NCBI RefSeq assembly: GCF_036924595.1
Contig: NZ_JAZHRV010000001.1
Location: 5,642,001 to 5,706,000 of the forward strand
Length of the DNA: 64,000 nucleotides
Direction: 5' to 3'
Source of the DNA: Bradyrhizobium algeriense
Lineage (GTDB): Bacteria > Pseudomonadota > Alphaproteobacteria > Rhizobiales > Xanthobacteraceae
Both the position numbers and the translations under genes were made by a program. Shown piece after piece: positions 44,500 through 52,856 of this stretch. How positions within the stretch are numbered: the stretch's first letter is position 1; each line of letters begins with the position of its first letter. The notes beneath the pieces were generated by a model. That model had not been told where the DNA came from. It was given only the letters and a program-made list of their open reading frames with translations, and searched no databases.

Positions 44500-44635
44500 A
44501 ACATTCCACCCTTGATCGCGCCTGAAGCGCTGCTACTTCCGCGCTTCTCGTGAGCGCTCGTTGTGGTCCGGACCATTGCTGAACGCTGTTACATCGACAA
44601 ATTGATTTTTTCAGAGAAATAGATAGATTTGTTCT
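44500..44635. promoter_or_regulatory. divergent promoter region with palindromic operator candidate
   Basis: The 136 bp between the alcohol dehydrogenase and LysR starts contain a perfect 12-bp palindrome TGGTCCGGACCA at 44564-44575, and near the LysR start an AT-rich TTGATTTTTTCAGAG stretch. A LysR regulator divergent from its target usually binds such a region. No Pho box pair was found. Confidence 0.5.
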
Positions 44636-45514
44636 ATGCGATATACCCAGATTCGCTCCTTCCATGCTGTGGCGACTGCAGGCGGCTTCAATGCCGCGTC
44701 GGATGCAGTTCACATCACGCAGCCGACGCTGACAGCCCAGGTCGGCGCGCTGGAGGAGGAGTACGGCGTCGAGCTCTTCATCAAGAAGGGCCGCCGCCGC
44801 GAGTTGACCGACACGGGACGGCAACTACTGGCGATTACGTCGCGCCTGTTTGCCGAGGAAGAAGAAGCGGTCGCATTCCTGGAGCAGTCGCGCGAGCTCA
44901 AGACCGGTCGGCTTTCGATTGGCGCGGTCGGCCCCTATCACGTCACCGAGATGCTTGCGGCCTTCAATCGCGCCTATCCGGGGATCGAACTCGCCGTGAA
45001 GCTCGGCAACTCGCACGAGGTCCTCGATGATCTTCTTGACTACAAGAGCGACATCGCGGTGCTAGCGCACATTGATGAGGACGATCGTCTTCTCACTCTT
45101 CCATATAGACGCCATCCAGTCGGCGTCTTTGTGCGCACCGATCATCCGCTGGCGAAGCAGAAGAGCGTCAAGATCTCCGAACTCGAAGGCGAACCACTAA
45201 TTATCCGTGAGACCGGCTCTACGACGCGACGCGCGTTCGAGCAAGCGCTCGCTAAGGCAAAGATCAAGCCGCGCATCGTCATGGAGATCGGAAGCCGCGA
45301 GGCGATCCGCGAAGCCGTCATTCGCGGGTTGGGCATAAGCTACGTCTCCGAAGCCGAGTTCGTTCCAGACTCTTCTCTGCGCCTCATCCCAATCAGTAAT
45401 GCGGGAATCTTCACCTATGCGCATGTTGTGATCTTGCGGAAACGCGAAACCAGCCGGATCATCCGCGCGTTTCTCGAAGTCGTGCGTAAGACAAAGGTTT
45501 CCAATACAAAGTAG
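44636..45514 (+). CDS. LysR-type regulator of the phosphonate operon
   Basis: A 292-residue LysR protein: helix-turn-helix FNAASDAVHITQPTLTAQVG at residues 18-37, then LFIKKGRRRELTDTGRQLL and a two-lobed effector domain starting near GRLSIGAVGPYHVTEML. LysR regulators commonly control 2-aminoethylphosphonate and phosphonoacetate genes in response to the substrate, even when phosphate is sufficient. Divergent placement makes the islet operon its target; an aminophosphonate or related effector is the likely signal. Confidence 0.85.
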   Translation: MRYTQIRSFHAVATAGGFNAASDAVHITQPTLTAQVGALEEEYGVELFIKKGRRRELTDTGRQLLAITSRLFAEEEEAVAFLEQSRELKTGRLSIGAVGPYHVTEMLAAFNRAYPGIELAVKLGNSHEVLDDLLDYKSDIAVLAHIDEDDRLLTLPYRRHPVGVFVRTDHPLAKQKSVKISELEGEPLIIRETGSTTRRAFEQALAKAKIKPRIVMEIGSREAIREAVIRGLGISYVSEAEFVPDSSLRLIPISNAGIFTYAHVVILRKRETSRIIRAFLEVVRKTKVSNTK

Positions 45515-45816
45515 CGTCGTTAGAGGTAATTGGGTTGAGCGGGAGTAATTGCCTGGAGAGCACTATTGGCCGAGCAATGACCGCTTTGGCTCAGAAACAG
45601 AAGAGGCTTGGCTTGCGCAGGCGACTTGCGTCTCTCGCGCGATGGCGAAGGCTTCCTACACCACGCATTGTTCGCCCACTCCAAGATTCACACATCCGAG
45701 GCGGGACTGCGGACCGCACCAGTCTCGCACCAGAAACGATTTGAACAAACCGCAGCGAACGCAACCGAACTCGAACGAAAATGTAGAAGAATCAACGAAG
45801 CCGACCATTGTCCTCC
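45515..45816. other. right end of the phosphonate islet, no gene supported
   Basis: About 300 bp between LysR and the right tRNA fragment. The short frames here have no recognisable family. A CGCACCAGAAACG run at 45729 recurs approximately at 45911, on the other side of the tRNA fragment. Confidence 0.35.
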
Positions 45817-45863
45817 CGCTCATAACGGTCTGGTTGCAGGTTCGAGTCCTGCCGGGCCCACCA
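45817..45863 (+). repeat. tRNA 3' fragment, direct repeat 2 (att-like)
   Basis: Identical over 47 bp to 37547-37593, in the same orientation, and again lacking the 5' half of the tRNA. Together the two bracket the phosphonate genes with 8.27 kb from repeat to repeat. If the intact tRNA gene lies to the left, this copy is the outer edge of the accessory region. Confidence 0.85.
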
Positions 45864-46189
45864 AAAATCAATTCACTTGGCAGGTTTCATTTCGCCCCCT
45901 CTGAGGCACCGCACCAGAAACGCCTATCTTCATTGCTCCTCGACGTACTTCAGCAGTCGACAAACTACCGGTGCGCGAGTGATCTGGCTACGATGTCTCC
46001 ACTTGATCGTAGATTTGGTGGCTTCATCGCAAAAAAGGCGAAACACCGCGATGACTACGTTTCGCAAGTGTCCGCTTGCTCGATAGCAGTCTTCGCACCG
46101 GTGTCCGGGCCAAACTCTGTGGAAGAGGGAGTTTTGCAGAGAACGGCTCTCCTTTGGGTACTCCCTGGTCGTAAGCGAAACGCCGCCGT
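45864..46189. other. junction region, no gene supported
   Basis: About 325 bp from the tRNA fragment to the end of the polyol dehydrogenase gene. No family, RNA gene or integrase was found. Confidence 0.35.
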
Positions 46190-47206
46190 CTATGGATAGA
46201 TGATCGCCTTGATAATCCCATCGCGGCGCGCGACCTGTTGCTCAAATGCCAGCGGCGCCTGGTCGAGCGAGAAGCGATGCGTGGCCAAGGGTGCAAGCCT
46301 GACCCGGCCGCTCTGCGTTAATGCGATTGCTCGCGGATAGACCTCCGGCATGCGACGCGAAAATTTGATCGACAGGCCTTTGCGACGCGATTCGGCGCCG
46401 CTCAGGACGTATTGATTGTTTTCCGGAATGCCGACGATGACGACGCGGCCGCCGATACGGGCACTGCGCGCCGCGTGCTCGAAACCGTGCGAGGAGTCGG
46501 TCGCCTCGACCACGAGGTCGGCGCCGCGGCCGTCGGTCGCCCTCGCGACCTCTTCCTGGCTGCGGCAAGCAACGTCGGCGCCGAGATCGCAGGCCAGCGC
46601 CGTGCGTTCATCGACCGGGTCGATCGCGACGATCTTGCCGGCACCGGCCAACCGCGCCAGTTGCACCAGCAGCAAACCTACCGGCCCGCAGCCGAGCACC
46701 GCAACCGTTTCCATCAGCCGCGGGCGCGCCAGGTCCATGGCGTGGATCGCAACTCCGAGCGTCTCCAGGATAGCGGCAGCGGCCGGATCGATACTGTCGG
46801 GCACGATATGCACGGCGGACTTCGGCACGCAGACGAACTCGGCCATCGCGCCGTCGTTCGGCGCGTAGCCCAGGAAGCGCACGTTCGGGCACAGGTTGGT
46901 GTGGCCGCGGTGGCACCATTCGCAGCGGCCGCAGGAAATCGCGGGGTCCACCGCCATCAGCGCATCCGCCGGCAACCCTGCCCGTCGCGCGGTGTCGGGG
47001 GTCAACGTGCCCGAGAATTCATGGCCGAGCACAAACGGATTGATCCGGGTCGGGCCGGTGGTGCCGCCTTCGAGATAGGAATGCAAGTCGCTGCCGCACA
47101 CGCCGACGGCCTTGACCCGCACAATCACCTCGTCCGCCGCCGGCGTCGGCGCCGGAATGTCAGTGACGCGGATGTCGCGAATGTCGTGAAGAACCGCTGC
47201 GCGCAT
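46190..47206 (-). CDS. zinc-dependent medium-chain polyol/alcohol dehydrogenase
   Basis: A 338-residue MDR enzyme: catalytic-zinc motifs GVCGSDLHSYLEGG and GHEFSGTL, the structural-zinc loop CGRCEWCHRGHTNLC, and the NAD fold VLGCGPVGLLLVQLA. It resembles the sorbitol, xylitol and threonine dehydrogenase group and would oxidise a polyol or sugar alcohol. The ATG at 47206 (MRAAVLHD) is used. It follows the xylulokinase gene by 105 bp, and that gap carries a copy of the 30-bp operator-like motif, so it probably has its own promoter under the SorC regulator. Confidence 0.8.
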   Translation of the reverse strand: MRAAVLHDIRDIRVTDIPAPTPAADEVIVRVKAVGVCGSDLHSYLEGGTTGPTRINPFVLGHEFSGTLTPDTARRAGLPADALMAVDPAISCGRCEWCHRGHTNLCPNVRFLGYAPNDGAMAEFVCVPKSAVHIVPDSIDPAAAAILETLGVAIHAMDLARPRLMETVAVLGCGPVGLLLVQLARLAGAGKIVAIDPVDERTALACDLGADVACRSQEEVARATDGRGADLVVEATDSSHGFEHAARSARIGGRVVIVGIPENNQYVLSGAESRRKGLSIKFSRRMPEVYPRAIALTQSGRVRLAPLATHRFSLDQAPLAFEQQVARRDGIIKAIIYP

Positions 47207-47264
47207 GTCCAAGCCTTGATCCCTGCATGTCGTTGGCACCACGACGGGCAACCGTCGGCACCAT

Positions 47265-47294
47265 ACATATGTCCTTTCACAATTACAAATGTTC
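47265..47294 (+). promoter_or_regulatory. SorC operator candidate, copy 1
   Basis: A 30-bp segment matching 56254-56283 (read on the minus strand) at 24 of 30 positions. Both contain ACATATGTC near one end and TACAAATG near the other; each of these is close to the palindrome ACATNTGT. It lies 59 to 88 bp upstream of the dehydrogenase ATG. Confidence 0.55.
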
Positions 47295-47311
47295 TACCAG
47301 CCGCCGAAGGC

Positions 47312-48769
47312 TCAGGAACCTCGCATTTTTGCATAGTGCTGCCGGTAGATCGCCCGCCGTTCCTGCAGGCCGGCGCGGGATGGCGCGTCCGGCTCGAGTG
47401 TGATCGTGGCGTTCCTCTCCGCCTCCCCAGTCAACGCGCCACCGCTGGCTTGCCGCGCCAAACGCGCGGCGCCGAGCGCCGGCCCGAGCGGGGCGAGTGG
47501 CGGCAACTGCAAGGGGCGATCGATCACCGTGGCGATGATCCGTCCCCAGAAACGGCTGCGCGCTCCGCCGCCGATTAGCGCGATCGTTTCAATGGGCGCG
47601 CCGGCTTCCGTGAGCGCGTCGTGGCAGTCGGCCATCGCAAAGGCGACGCCTTCCAATACAGCGCGGCCGATATGAAGCGGGCCTGCCGCGGCGCGCAGGT
47701 TCGACAGCGTAGCGCTGGCAAGCGGATCGTCATGCGGGGTTCGTTCGCCGCTGAGATAGGGCGAGAACACCGGGATCTCCGCCGGCGAAAAATTCGCGGC
47801 CTCGATCTCGGCGAGGAACCGCTCGATCGACGCGACGCCGAGGATACAAGCGATCCATGTCAGCGCGCTTGCAGCGCTCAACACGCATCCGTGCTGGCCG
47901 AACAGACCAGGCACGGCGTGCCGGTGGGTGTGCATGCCTTGGCCTCGGGCCGGCACGAAGCGATCATTGGCGACGAAATAGACGCCTGACGTGCCAAGGC
48001 TGATGAAGGCGTTGCCGGCCCGAACCACGCCGGCGCCGACCGCACCCGCCATGTTGTCGCCCGCGCCGCCGGCGACCGGAAGATGCACCCGCAACCCGAA
48101 GCGCTGCGCCAGCTCCGGCCGCAGCGTGCCACCAATCATGCCGCTCTCGACTAGCTCTGGCAGGACATCGGTCGCGATCCCGCACGCTTCGGCAAGCCGC
48201 GGCGACCACACGCCGGCCCGCGTATCCATCAACAGCGTCGCAGAGGCGTCGGCACGATCGGATACGGCGTCGCCAGTGAGGCAGAGCCGTACATAATCCT
48301 TGGGCAGCAGGATCCGGCGCGTGCGGCGGATCGCATCCGGCTCATGGCGCGCCAGCCACAGGATCTTCGGCGCGGAAAAGCCGGGCATCGGCCGGGCACC
48401 GGCGAGTTCGGCGAAATCGGGGAGCCTGGAGTCGAGCTCGGCGCATTCGGCCGCCGCCCGCCCGTCATTCCACAATGGCGCTGGCCGGATTGGCCGGCCG
48501 GAAGCGTCGACCAGCGCGACACCGAGCATTTGACCCGACAGGCCGATCGCTGCGATACCGGACATCAGCTTCGGATGGTCGGCGGCGAGACGATCGAGAA
48601 CGGCAGCCGCCGCCGTCCACCACGCGTCGGGATGCTGCTCCGACCATAGCGGTCGCAGACGATCGATCGAGAGCGGCGCCTCGGCGCTCGCCTGCTCTCG
48701 GTCCTCGGCGTCTACGATGATCGCCTTGACGGCGGAGGTCCCGATGTCGAGCCCGAGATACAAGCTCAC
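47312..48769 (-). CDS. xylB: FGGY carbohydrate kinase, xylulokinase-like
   Basis: A 485-residue sugar kinase: YLGLDIGTSAVKAIIVD phosphate loop, IGLSGQMLGVALVD, APLWNDGRAAAE, GGAGDNMAGAVGAG and ISLGTSGVYF, all typical of D-xylulose kinase. It phosphorylates a ketose such as xylulose with ATP in the cytoplasm. Its start overlaps the SorC stop by four bases (ATGA). With the dehydrogenase it could convert a polyol to ketose phosphate. The exact sugar cannot be read from the sequence. Confidence 0.8.
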   Translation of the reverse strand: MSLYLGLDIGTSAVKAIIVDAEDREQASAEAPLSIDRLRPLWSEQHPDAWWTAAAAVLDRLAADHPKLMSGIAAIGLSGQMLGVALVDASGRPIRPAPLWNDGRAAAECAELDSRLPDFAELAGARPMPGFSAPKILWLARHEPDAIRRTRRILLPKDYVRLCLTGDAVSDRADASATLLMDTRAGVWSPRLAEACGIATDVLPELVESGMIGGTLRPELAQRFGLRVHLPVAGGAGDNMAGAVGAGVVRAGNAFISLGTSGVYFVANDRFVPARGQGMHTHRHAVPGLFGQHGCVLSAASALTWIACILGVASIERFLAEIEAANFSPAEIPVFSPYLSGERTPHDDPLASATLSNLRAAAGPLHIGRAVLEGVAFAMADCHDALTEAGAPIETIALIGGGARSRFWGRIIATVIDRPLQLPPLAPLGPALGAARLARQASGGALTGEAERNATITLEPDAPSRAGLQERRAIYRQHYAKMRGS

Positions 48770-49713
48770 CGCCGCTTGCCGATCAGCTTGAATGCGCCGG
48801 CCGCGGCCTTTTCATCCGTCACCAGCACCTTGCCGATCCGCCCCTGCAGGGCCGCCGCAATGATCGGCGCCTTGTTGGTCCCGCCGGCAATCAACATTAC
48901 GGTCGGCGCCCGCGCGAGCTTTTCGATCGGCAACGCGATGGCGCGCGCGTTGATGCCGTGGCTGATCTGCCGGCCCGACTGGTCGAGGTACTGTCCGAGC
49001 ACGTCGCCGACGGCGCCGGCACCGCGCAGATCCTCGATGCCGACGTCGGGAGGAAGTCCGTGGCGCACCAAGAGCGAGCGCGGCGAGAGATCCCCCATGC
49101 TGAGCAGCGCGAGATCGATCCGGTCGACGCGGTCCAAGACCTCCGCATAGACTTCCTGGGCCATGAAGGTGTCGCGCGAGCGCCGGCTGCTGGCATAGAT
49201 CGGTGCCGCCAGGTAACTACATTTGGCATGCAGCCGGCGCGCCAGCTCGCCCGCGATCTCGAAAGTATTGAGTTCGAGCCCGCGCGAGAGCCCGCCCATC
49301 ATCGAGACGATCCAGAGGTCGGGATACTCCGCAGGTGTGACGTGACGGATGGTTTCGCGCAAGGTCGCGCCCCAGCCGATGCCGATGGTGCGCGGCTTCT
49401 TCTCTTCCAGGAATTTCGACAGGTAGGCCCCCGCCGCCATTCCGATCAGGCTCGCCACCAGTTCGGGGTTTTCCGGGCTCGGGATCACCACCGCATCGTC
49501 GAGCCCGCATTGCTGCCGCAACTGATGCTCAAGCTCAGTGCAGCTTGCGAACGTCGAATTGAGCCGGATACTGACGATGCCACTGTGGCGCGCCTCCGAG
49601 AGCATGCGGTTGACCCGCGCGCGCGTCAGTCCGAGCCGCTCGCCGATCTCGGCCTGGGTCAGGTTCTCCATGTAGTAGAGCCAGGCGACCCGCAGGATGG
49701 TCTGGTCACTCAA
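48766..49713 (-). CDS. SorC-family sugar-responsive transcriptional regulator
   Basis: A 315-residue protein: an N-terminal helix-turn-helix (YYMENLTQAEIGERLGLTRA, then RVNRMLSEARHSG) and a C-terminal sugar-phosphate-binding domain with GIGWGATLRETIRH, MMGGLSRG and VMLIAGGTNKAPII. SorC regulators bind phosphorylated sugars and control polyol operons. The start overlaps the IMPase stop by four bases, and its own stop overlaps xylB. It is the obvious ligand sensor of this operon and the candidate binder of the two 30-bp motifs. Confidence 0.85.
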   Translation of the reverse strand: MSDQTILRVAWLYYMENLTQAEIGERLGLTRARVNRMLSEARHSGIVSIRLNSTFASCTELEHQLRQQCGLDDAVVIPSPENPELVASLIGMAAGAYLSKFLEEKKPRTIGIGWGATLRETIRHVTPAEYPDLWIVSMMGGLSRGLELNTFEIAGELARRLHAKCSYLAAPIYASSRRSRDTFMAQEVYAEVLDRVDRIDLALLSMGDLSPRSLLVRHGLPPDVGIEDLRGAGAVGDVLGQYLDQSGRQISHGINARAIALPIEKLARAPTVMLIAGGTNKAPIIAAALQGRIGKVLVTDEKAAAGAFKLIGKRR

Positions 49714-50543
49714 TGTGTAATCTCCTGCAGCAGCCTCAGAAGCTCGTCATGGATGTGACCATTTGAGGCGATCTTTTCCAAATCGTCAAACTGCGAATCG
49801 GCGCCGGCGACCGTGGTCACGCGTCCGCCCGCTGCGCGCACCAGCGGCATCGCGGCGGCATGCGAGACAAGATCGGCCTTGATCGACACAAAGGCATCGA
49901 GCCGGCCGGCCGCAATCCATGTCATTTCGAGCGCGCCCGAGACGACGATGCGGACACCGCGCACCGCCGAGCCAAGCCGCTCGATAATGGCCGCGGCCGT
50001 CCGGACTTCGTCGGGCTGGTAATGCGAGGTCAGGATCACCGACACCACCGCGTCTGCAAGCGCGCGCGTGTGCGACACCCGCACCGGCTCGCCATTCACC
50101 GTCGCCAGCGCGCCCCGCACGTAGCGGCCGCGGATATCGGCCAGCGGCGACTCGATCAGGCCGACCAACGATTCGCCGCCATCATGATAGGCGGCGCTGA
50201 CCGAGAACCACGGCAGACCGACAGCGTAATTCACGGTACCGTCGAGCGGATCGATGATCCAGCGCGACGGGCTTGCGCCACCGCTAAAACCCCTCTCCTC
50301 CGACAGGATCGCCGCCCCCGGTGTCAGTGCTCTTAGCCCATCGATCACGATCCTCTCCGCGGCGAGATCGGCATCCGTAACGATGTCACGCAGTTCCTTG
50401 CGCGCTGTCGCAAGCGGCGCGCGCTGCATTGCAACCAGCGTCGCGGCCGCCTCTGCTACCACCGGCTCGGCGCCGCGCATCAGCGCCATTAAATCCTTCT
50501 CAGCAGACATCGGCATCAAGCTCTGTTGGTGGAAGCTGTTCAA
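49710..50543 (-). CDS. inositol-monophosphatase family phosphatase
   Basis: About 277 residues of the IMPase/FBPase fold: ILSEERGF with the first metal glutamate, IIDPLDGTVNYAVGLPWFS, the family signature, and ALEMTWIAAGRLDAFV near the end. It dephosphorylates a sugar or polyol phosphate with Mg2+. The frame starts at TTG right after the phoD stop, with AAGG upstream; internal ATGs at 50516 and 50510 are possible starts. Placement beside GDPD and PhoD suggests stepwise dephosphorylation of an imported organophosphate. Confidence 0.8.
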   Translation of the reverse strand: MNSFHQQSLMPMSAEKDLMALMRGAEPVVAEAAATLVAMQRAPLATARKELRDIVTDADLAAERIVIDGLRALTPGAAILSEERGFSGGASPSRWIIDPLDGTVNYAVGLPWFSVSAAYHDGGESLVGLIESPLADIRGRYVRGALATVNGEPVRVSHTRALADAVVSVILTSHYQPDEVRTAAAIIERLGSAVRGVRIVVSGALEMTWIAAGRLDAFVSIKADLVSHAAAMPLVRAAGGRVTTVAGADSQFDDLEKIASNGHIHDELLRLLQEITH

Positions 50544-50544
50544 T

Positions 50545-52089
50545 TCAGGCTGCCTTCACGCCGGGCACGCCATCCTCGACCACGAAGGTTGCGAGCCGAC
50601 GCACCGCGCTGTGCGCGTCCTTGACGTCGTCGACCGCCTCGAAGCCGACCGTGCAGGATCGCGAATCGAGCTCCATAACCGCGTAACCGCGCTTCTCGCC
50701 ATTGGCATAGATCAGTTCCGGGTTGCCGGCGAGCGCGCTGCGCACGGCGCTCTCGCCTGGCCCTTGCGAGGTGATCGAGGTGCCGACGAATTCGGCCGCG
50801 ATGGTCGACTCGCGCGGTCGCGAACACTCGCGCTTGAGATCGGCAGCAAAGTAAGCGTGGCGGTCACCGCCGATGACGACCGGATTGCGCACCTTGTGTG
50901 TGACGACCGAATCGAGCAGGCGGCGGCGGGCATTGGGATATCCATCCCAGCCATCCATCCAAAAGCGGTCACCGCTCTCGGCGTCCTTTCGCTTGGCTTC
51001 AGCCATCAAGGTCTGCTGCGCCACGACGGTCCAGCGCCCGCGCTTGTCTTGGAACCGTGCATCAAGCCATTGCTCCTGCGGACGCCCGAGCATGCTACGC
51101 ATCTCTTCCGTGCGCTCCGGGCAGTCCTGTACCCATGTCGGACGTCCGCCATTCACGCAGGCTGGCGCGGAGCGATATTGACGGTCATCGAGCAGCAGCA
51201 TGTCCAGCATGTCGCCGAAACGATAATGCTCGTAGATGGTCGCGTTTGGGCCATGCGGACGCGCCGACGGCGGCAACGGCATGTGCTCGTAATAGGCCTG
51301 ATAGGCGGCGGCCCGGATTTTCAGGAAATGCTCCGGATCGCGCGTCGTGTAGGAGCGATCATTGGCATAGTCGTCCGCTACCTCGTGGTCGTCCCAGACC
51401 GACAGCCACGGAAAGGCGGCGTGCGCGGCCTGCAGGTCGGCGTCGGATTTGTAGAGTGCGTAGCGATTGCGGAATTCAGCAAGCGTTGTCGGAATCCCGA
51501 CGCCGTGCTGGCGGACGTGGCGCGAGCCCCAGGACTTCTCGTAGATGTAGTCGCCGAGATGCACGACCAGATCGAGGTCGCGCGCGGCCATGTCACGATA
51601 CGCGGCGTAGTAGCCCTGCTCGTATTGCTGGCAGGAAGCGAAGGCAAAACGGAATCGGCTATTGCCCCCGGCCGGCGCGGTGCGGGTGCGCCCGACCGGG
51701 CTCACCGCCGACCCGGCGCGAAACCGGTACCAGTAGACGCGGCCCGGCCGCAGGCCTTTCGCCTCGGCATGCACCGAATGCGCAAGCTCCGCGGTCGCGC
51801 GAACGACGCCGTGTGCTGCGATGCGCGCAAATCCTTCATCCTCCGCAACCTGCCACTCGACCTCGACCGGCGAAGCCGGCATCCCGCCCTCCTCGAGCGG
51901 TCGCGGCGCGAGGCGTGTCCATAGGATGACGCTGTCCTCGCGCGGGCAGCCGGACGCAACGCCGAGCGTGTATGGATCCGTGCTGAACGTCACCGGCGCA
52001 CCGCGCACGATCCCGAATGGCGAAGCCACCGCAGCGCTGGCCAGCGAGCCGGTGAGGAATCGCCGGCGTGGAATCATGAGGCTGCTCAT
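50545..52089 (-). CDS. phoD: PhoD-type alkaline phosphatase/phosphodiesterase, Tat-exported
   Basis: A 514-residue enzyme with a twin-arginine signal (PRRRFLTGSLASAAVA) and the PhoD layout: an N-terminal beta domain (DPYTLGVASGCPREDSVILW), then the metallophosphatase core with VVHLGDYIYEKSWG, SVWDDHEVADDY and GGDRHAYFAADLK. PhoD enzymes hydrolyse phosphate mono- and diesters in the periplasm with Ca2+/Fe3+. The ATG overlaps the GDPD stop by four bases. It releases phosphate or simpler phosphoesters for the transporter encoded upstream. Confidence 0.9.
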   Translation of the reverse strand: MSSLMIPRRRFLTGSLASAAVASPFGIVRGAPVTFSTDPYTLGVASGCPREDSVILWTRLAPRPLEEGGMPASPVEVEWQVAEDEGFARIAAHGVVRATAELAHSVHAEAKGLRPGRVYWYRFRAGSAVSPVGRTRTAPAGGNSRFRFAFASCQQYEQGYYAAYRDMAARDLDLVVHLGDYIYEKSWGSRHVRQHGVGIPTTLAEFRNRYALYKSDADLQAAHAAFPWLSVWDDHEVADDYANDRSYTTRDPEHFLKIRAAAYQAYYEHMPLPPSARPHGPNATIYEHYRFGDMLDMLLLDDRQYRSAPACVNGGRPTWVQDCPERTEEMRSMLGRPQEQWLDARFQDKRGRWTVVAQQTLMAEAKRKDAESGDRFWMDGWDGYPNARRRLLDSVVTHKVRNPVVIGGDRHAYFAADLKRECSRPRESTIAAEFVGTSITSQGPGESAVRSALAGNPELIYANGEKRGYAVMELDSRSCTVGFEAVDDVKDAHSAVRRLATFVVEDGVPGVKAA

Positions 52090-52847
52090 GATGGCGCGGC
52101 CGCGGATATCATCTCGCGCCGGATATTCACCGCGAGATCGGGCCGGTCTGTTGTGATCTGCCGCACCGGCTGCGCCAGCCAGTGGGCGATCTCCTGCGGC
52201 TCGTTCGTCACCCAGGCACCGAGCCGGCCGCGACCCAGAACTTTCAGCGCCAGCGGCTGCGCCAGCGCCAGCAGCGACTTCTCGATCGCCACGATGCAGT
52301 CGGGAATGGCGGCCAGACGGTCGAGCGCCGTCGCCATGCCGCCCATCATCTCCGCCGACCGGCGGTCCAGCGAGACCAGCACCCGCGCCTGCGGGTTCAG
52401 CCGTCGCACAATCTCGATCGCGCCAGGCACGAAGCAGGTGAGCACGGCGCGTTGCTCGAGTCCGCGCCGCTTCACCGCGTCGACCAGACGCTCTTCGATG
52501 CCCGGATAGGGATTGCCGAAGGCGTCGGTCTTGATCTCGATGTGAAGTTCGAGCGGTGAATCGCTGAACAGGTCGAGCACGGCATCAAGCGTCGGAATGC
52601 ATTCCTCGCCGGCGTCGCGCAGGCGCGTCGCGGTCAATTGCTTCAACGTACGGACCCCGACCAGTCCGGTGTCATGCGTGGTGCGATCGAGCAGCGGATC
52701 GTGAATGACAACGAGCCCACCGTCGGCGCTCTGGTGAATATCGAACTCGACCGCTTCGACGCCAAGTCCGCATAGATTGCGGAAGCCGAGCAGACTGTTC
52801 TCCGGCCAAAGGTCGCGAGCGCCGCGGTGTCCGGCGATGAAAACCAT
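52086..52847 (-). CDS. ugpQ: glycerophosphodiester phosphodiesterase
   Basis: A 253-residue GDPD TIM barrel without a signal peptide: IAGHRGARDLWPENSLLGF with the His-Arg-Gly site, VEFDIHQSADGGLVVIHDP with the metal glutamate/aspartate and second histidine, and LELHIEIKTD. It cleaves glycerophosphodiesters to sn-glycerol-3-phosphate and an alcohol in the cytoplasm. Location between the ugpE-like permease (9 bp gap) and phoD (4-bp overlap) matches the classical Ugp transport-hydrolysis pairing. Confidence 0.85.
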   Translation of the reverse strand: MVFIAGHRGARDLWPENSLLGFRNLCGLGVEAVEFDIHQSADGGLVVIHDPLLDRTTHDTGLVGVRTLKQLTATRLRDAGEECIPTLDAVLDLFSDSPLELHIEIKTDAFGNPYPGIEERLVDAVKRRGLEQRAVLTCFVPGAIEIVRRLNPQARVLVSLDRRSAEMMGGMATALDRLAAIPDCIVAIEKSLLALAQPLALKVLGRGRLGAWVTNEPQEIAHWLAQPVRQITTDRPDLAVNIRREMISAAAPS

Positions 52848-52856
52848 ACTTCGTCC

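Noticed and set aside
50254-51924. 556-codon plus-strand ORF antisense to phoD and IMPase
   Set aside because: Both genes on the minus strand have full motif sets and coupled starts; the antisense frame has none.
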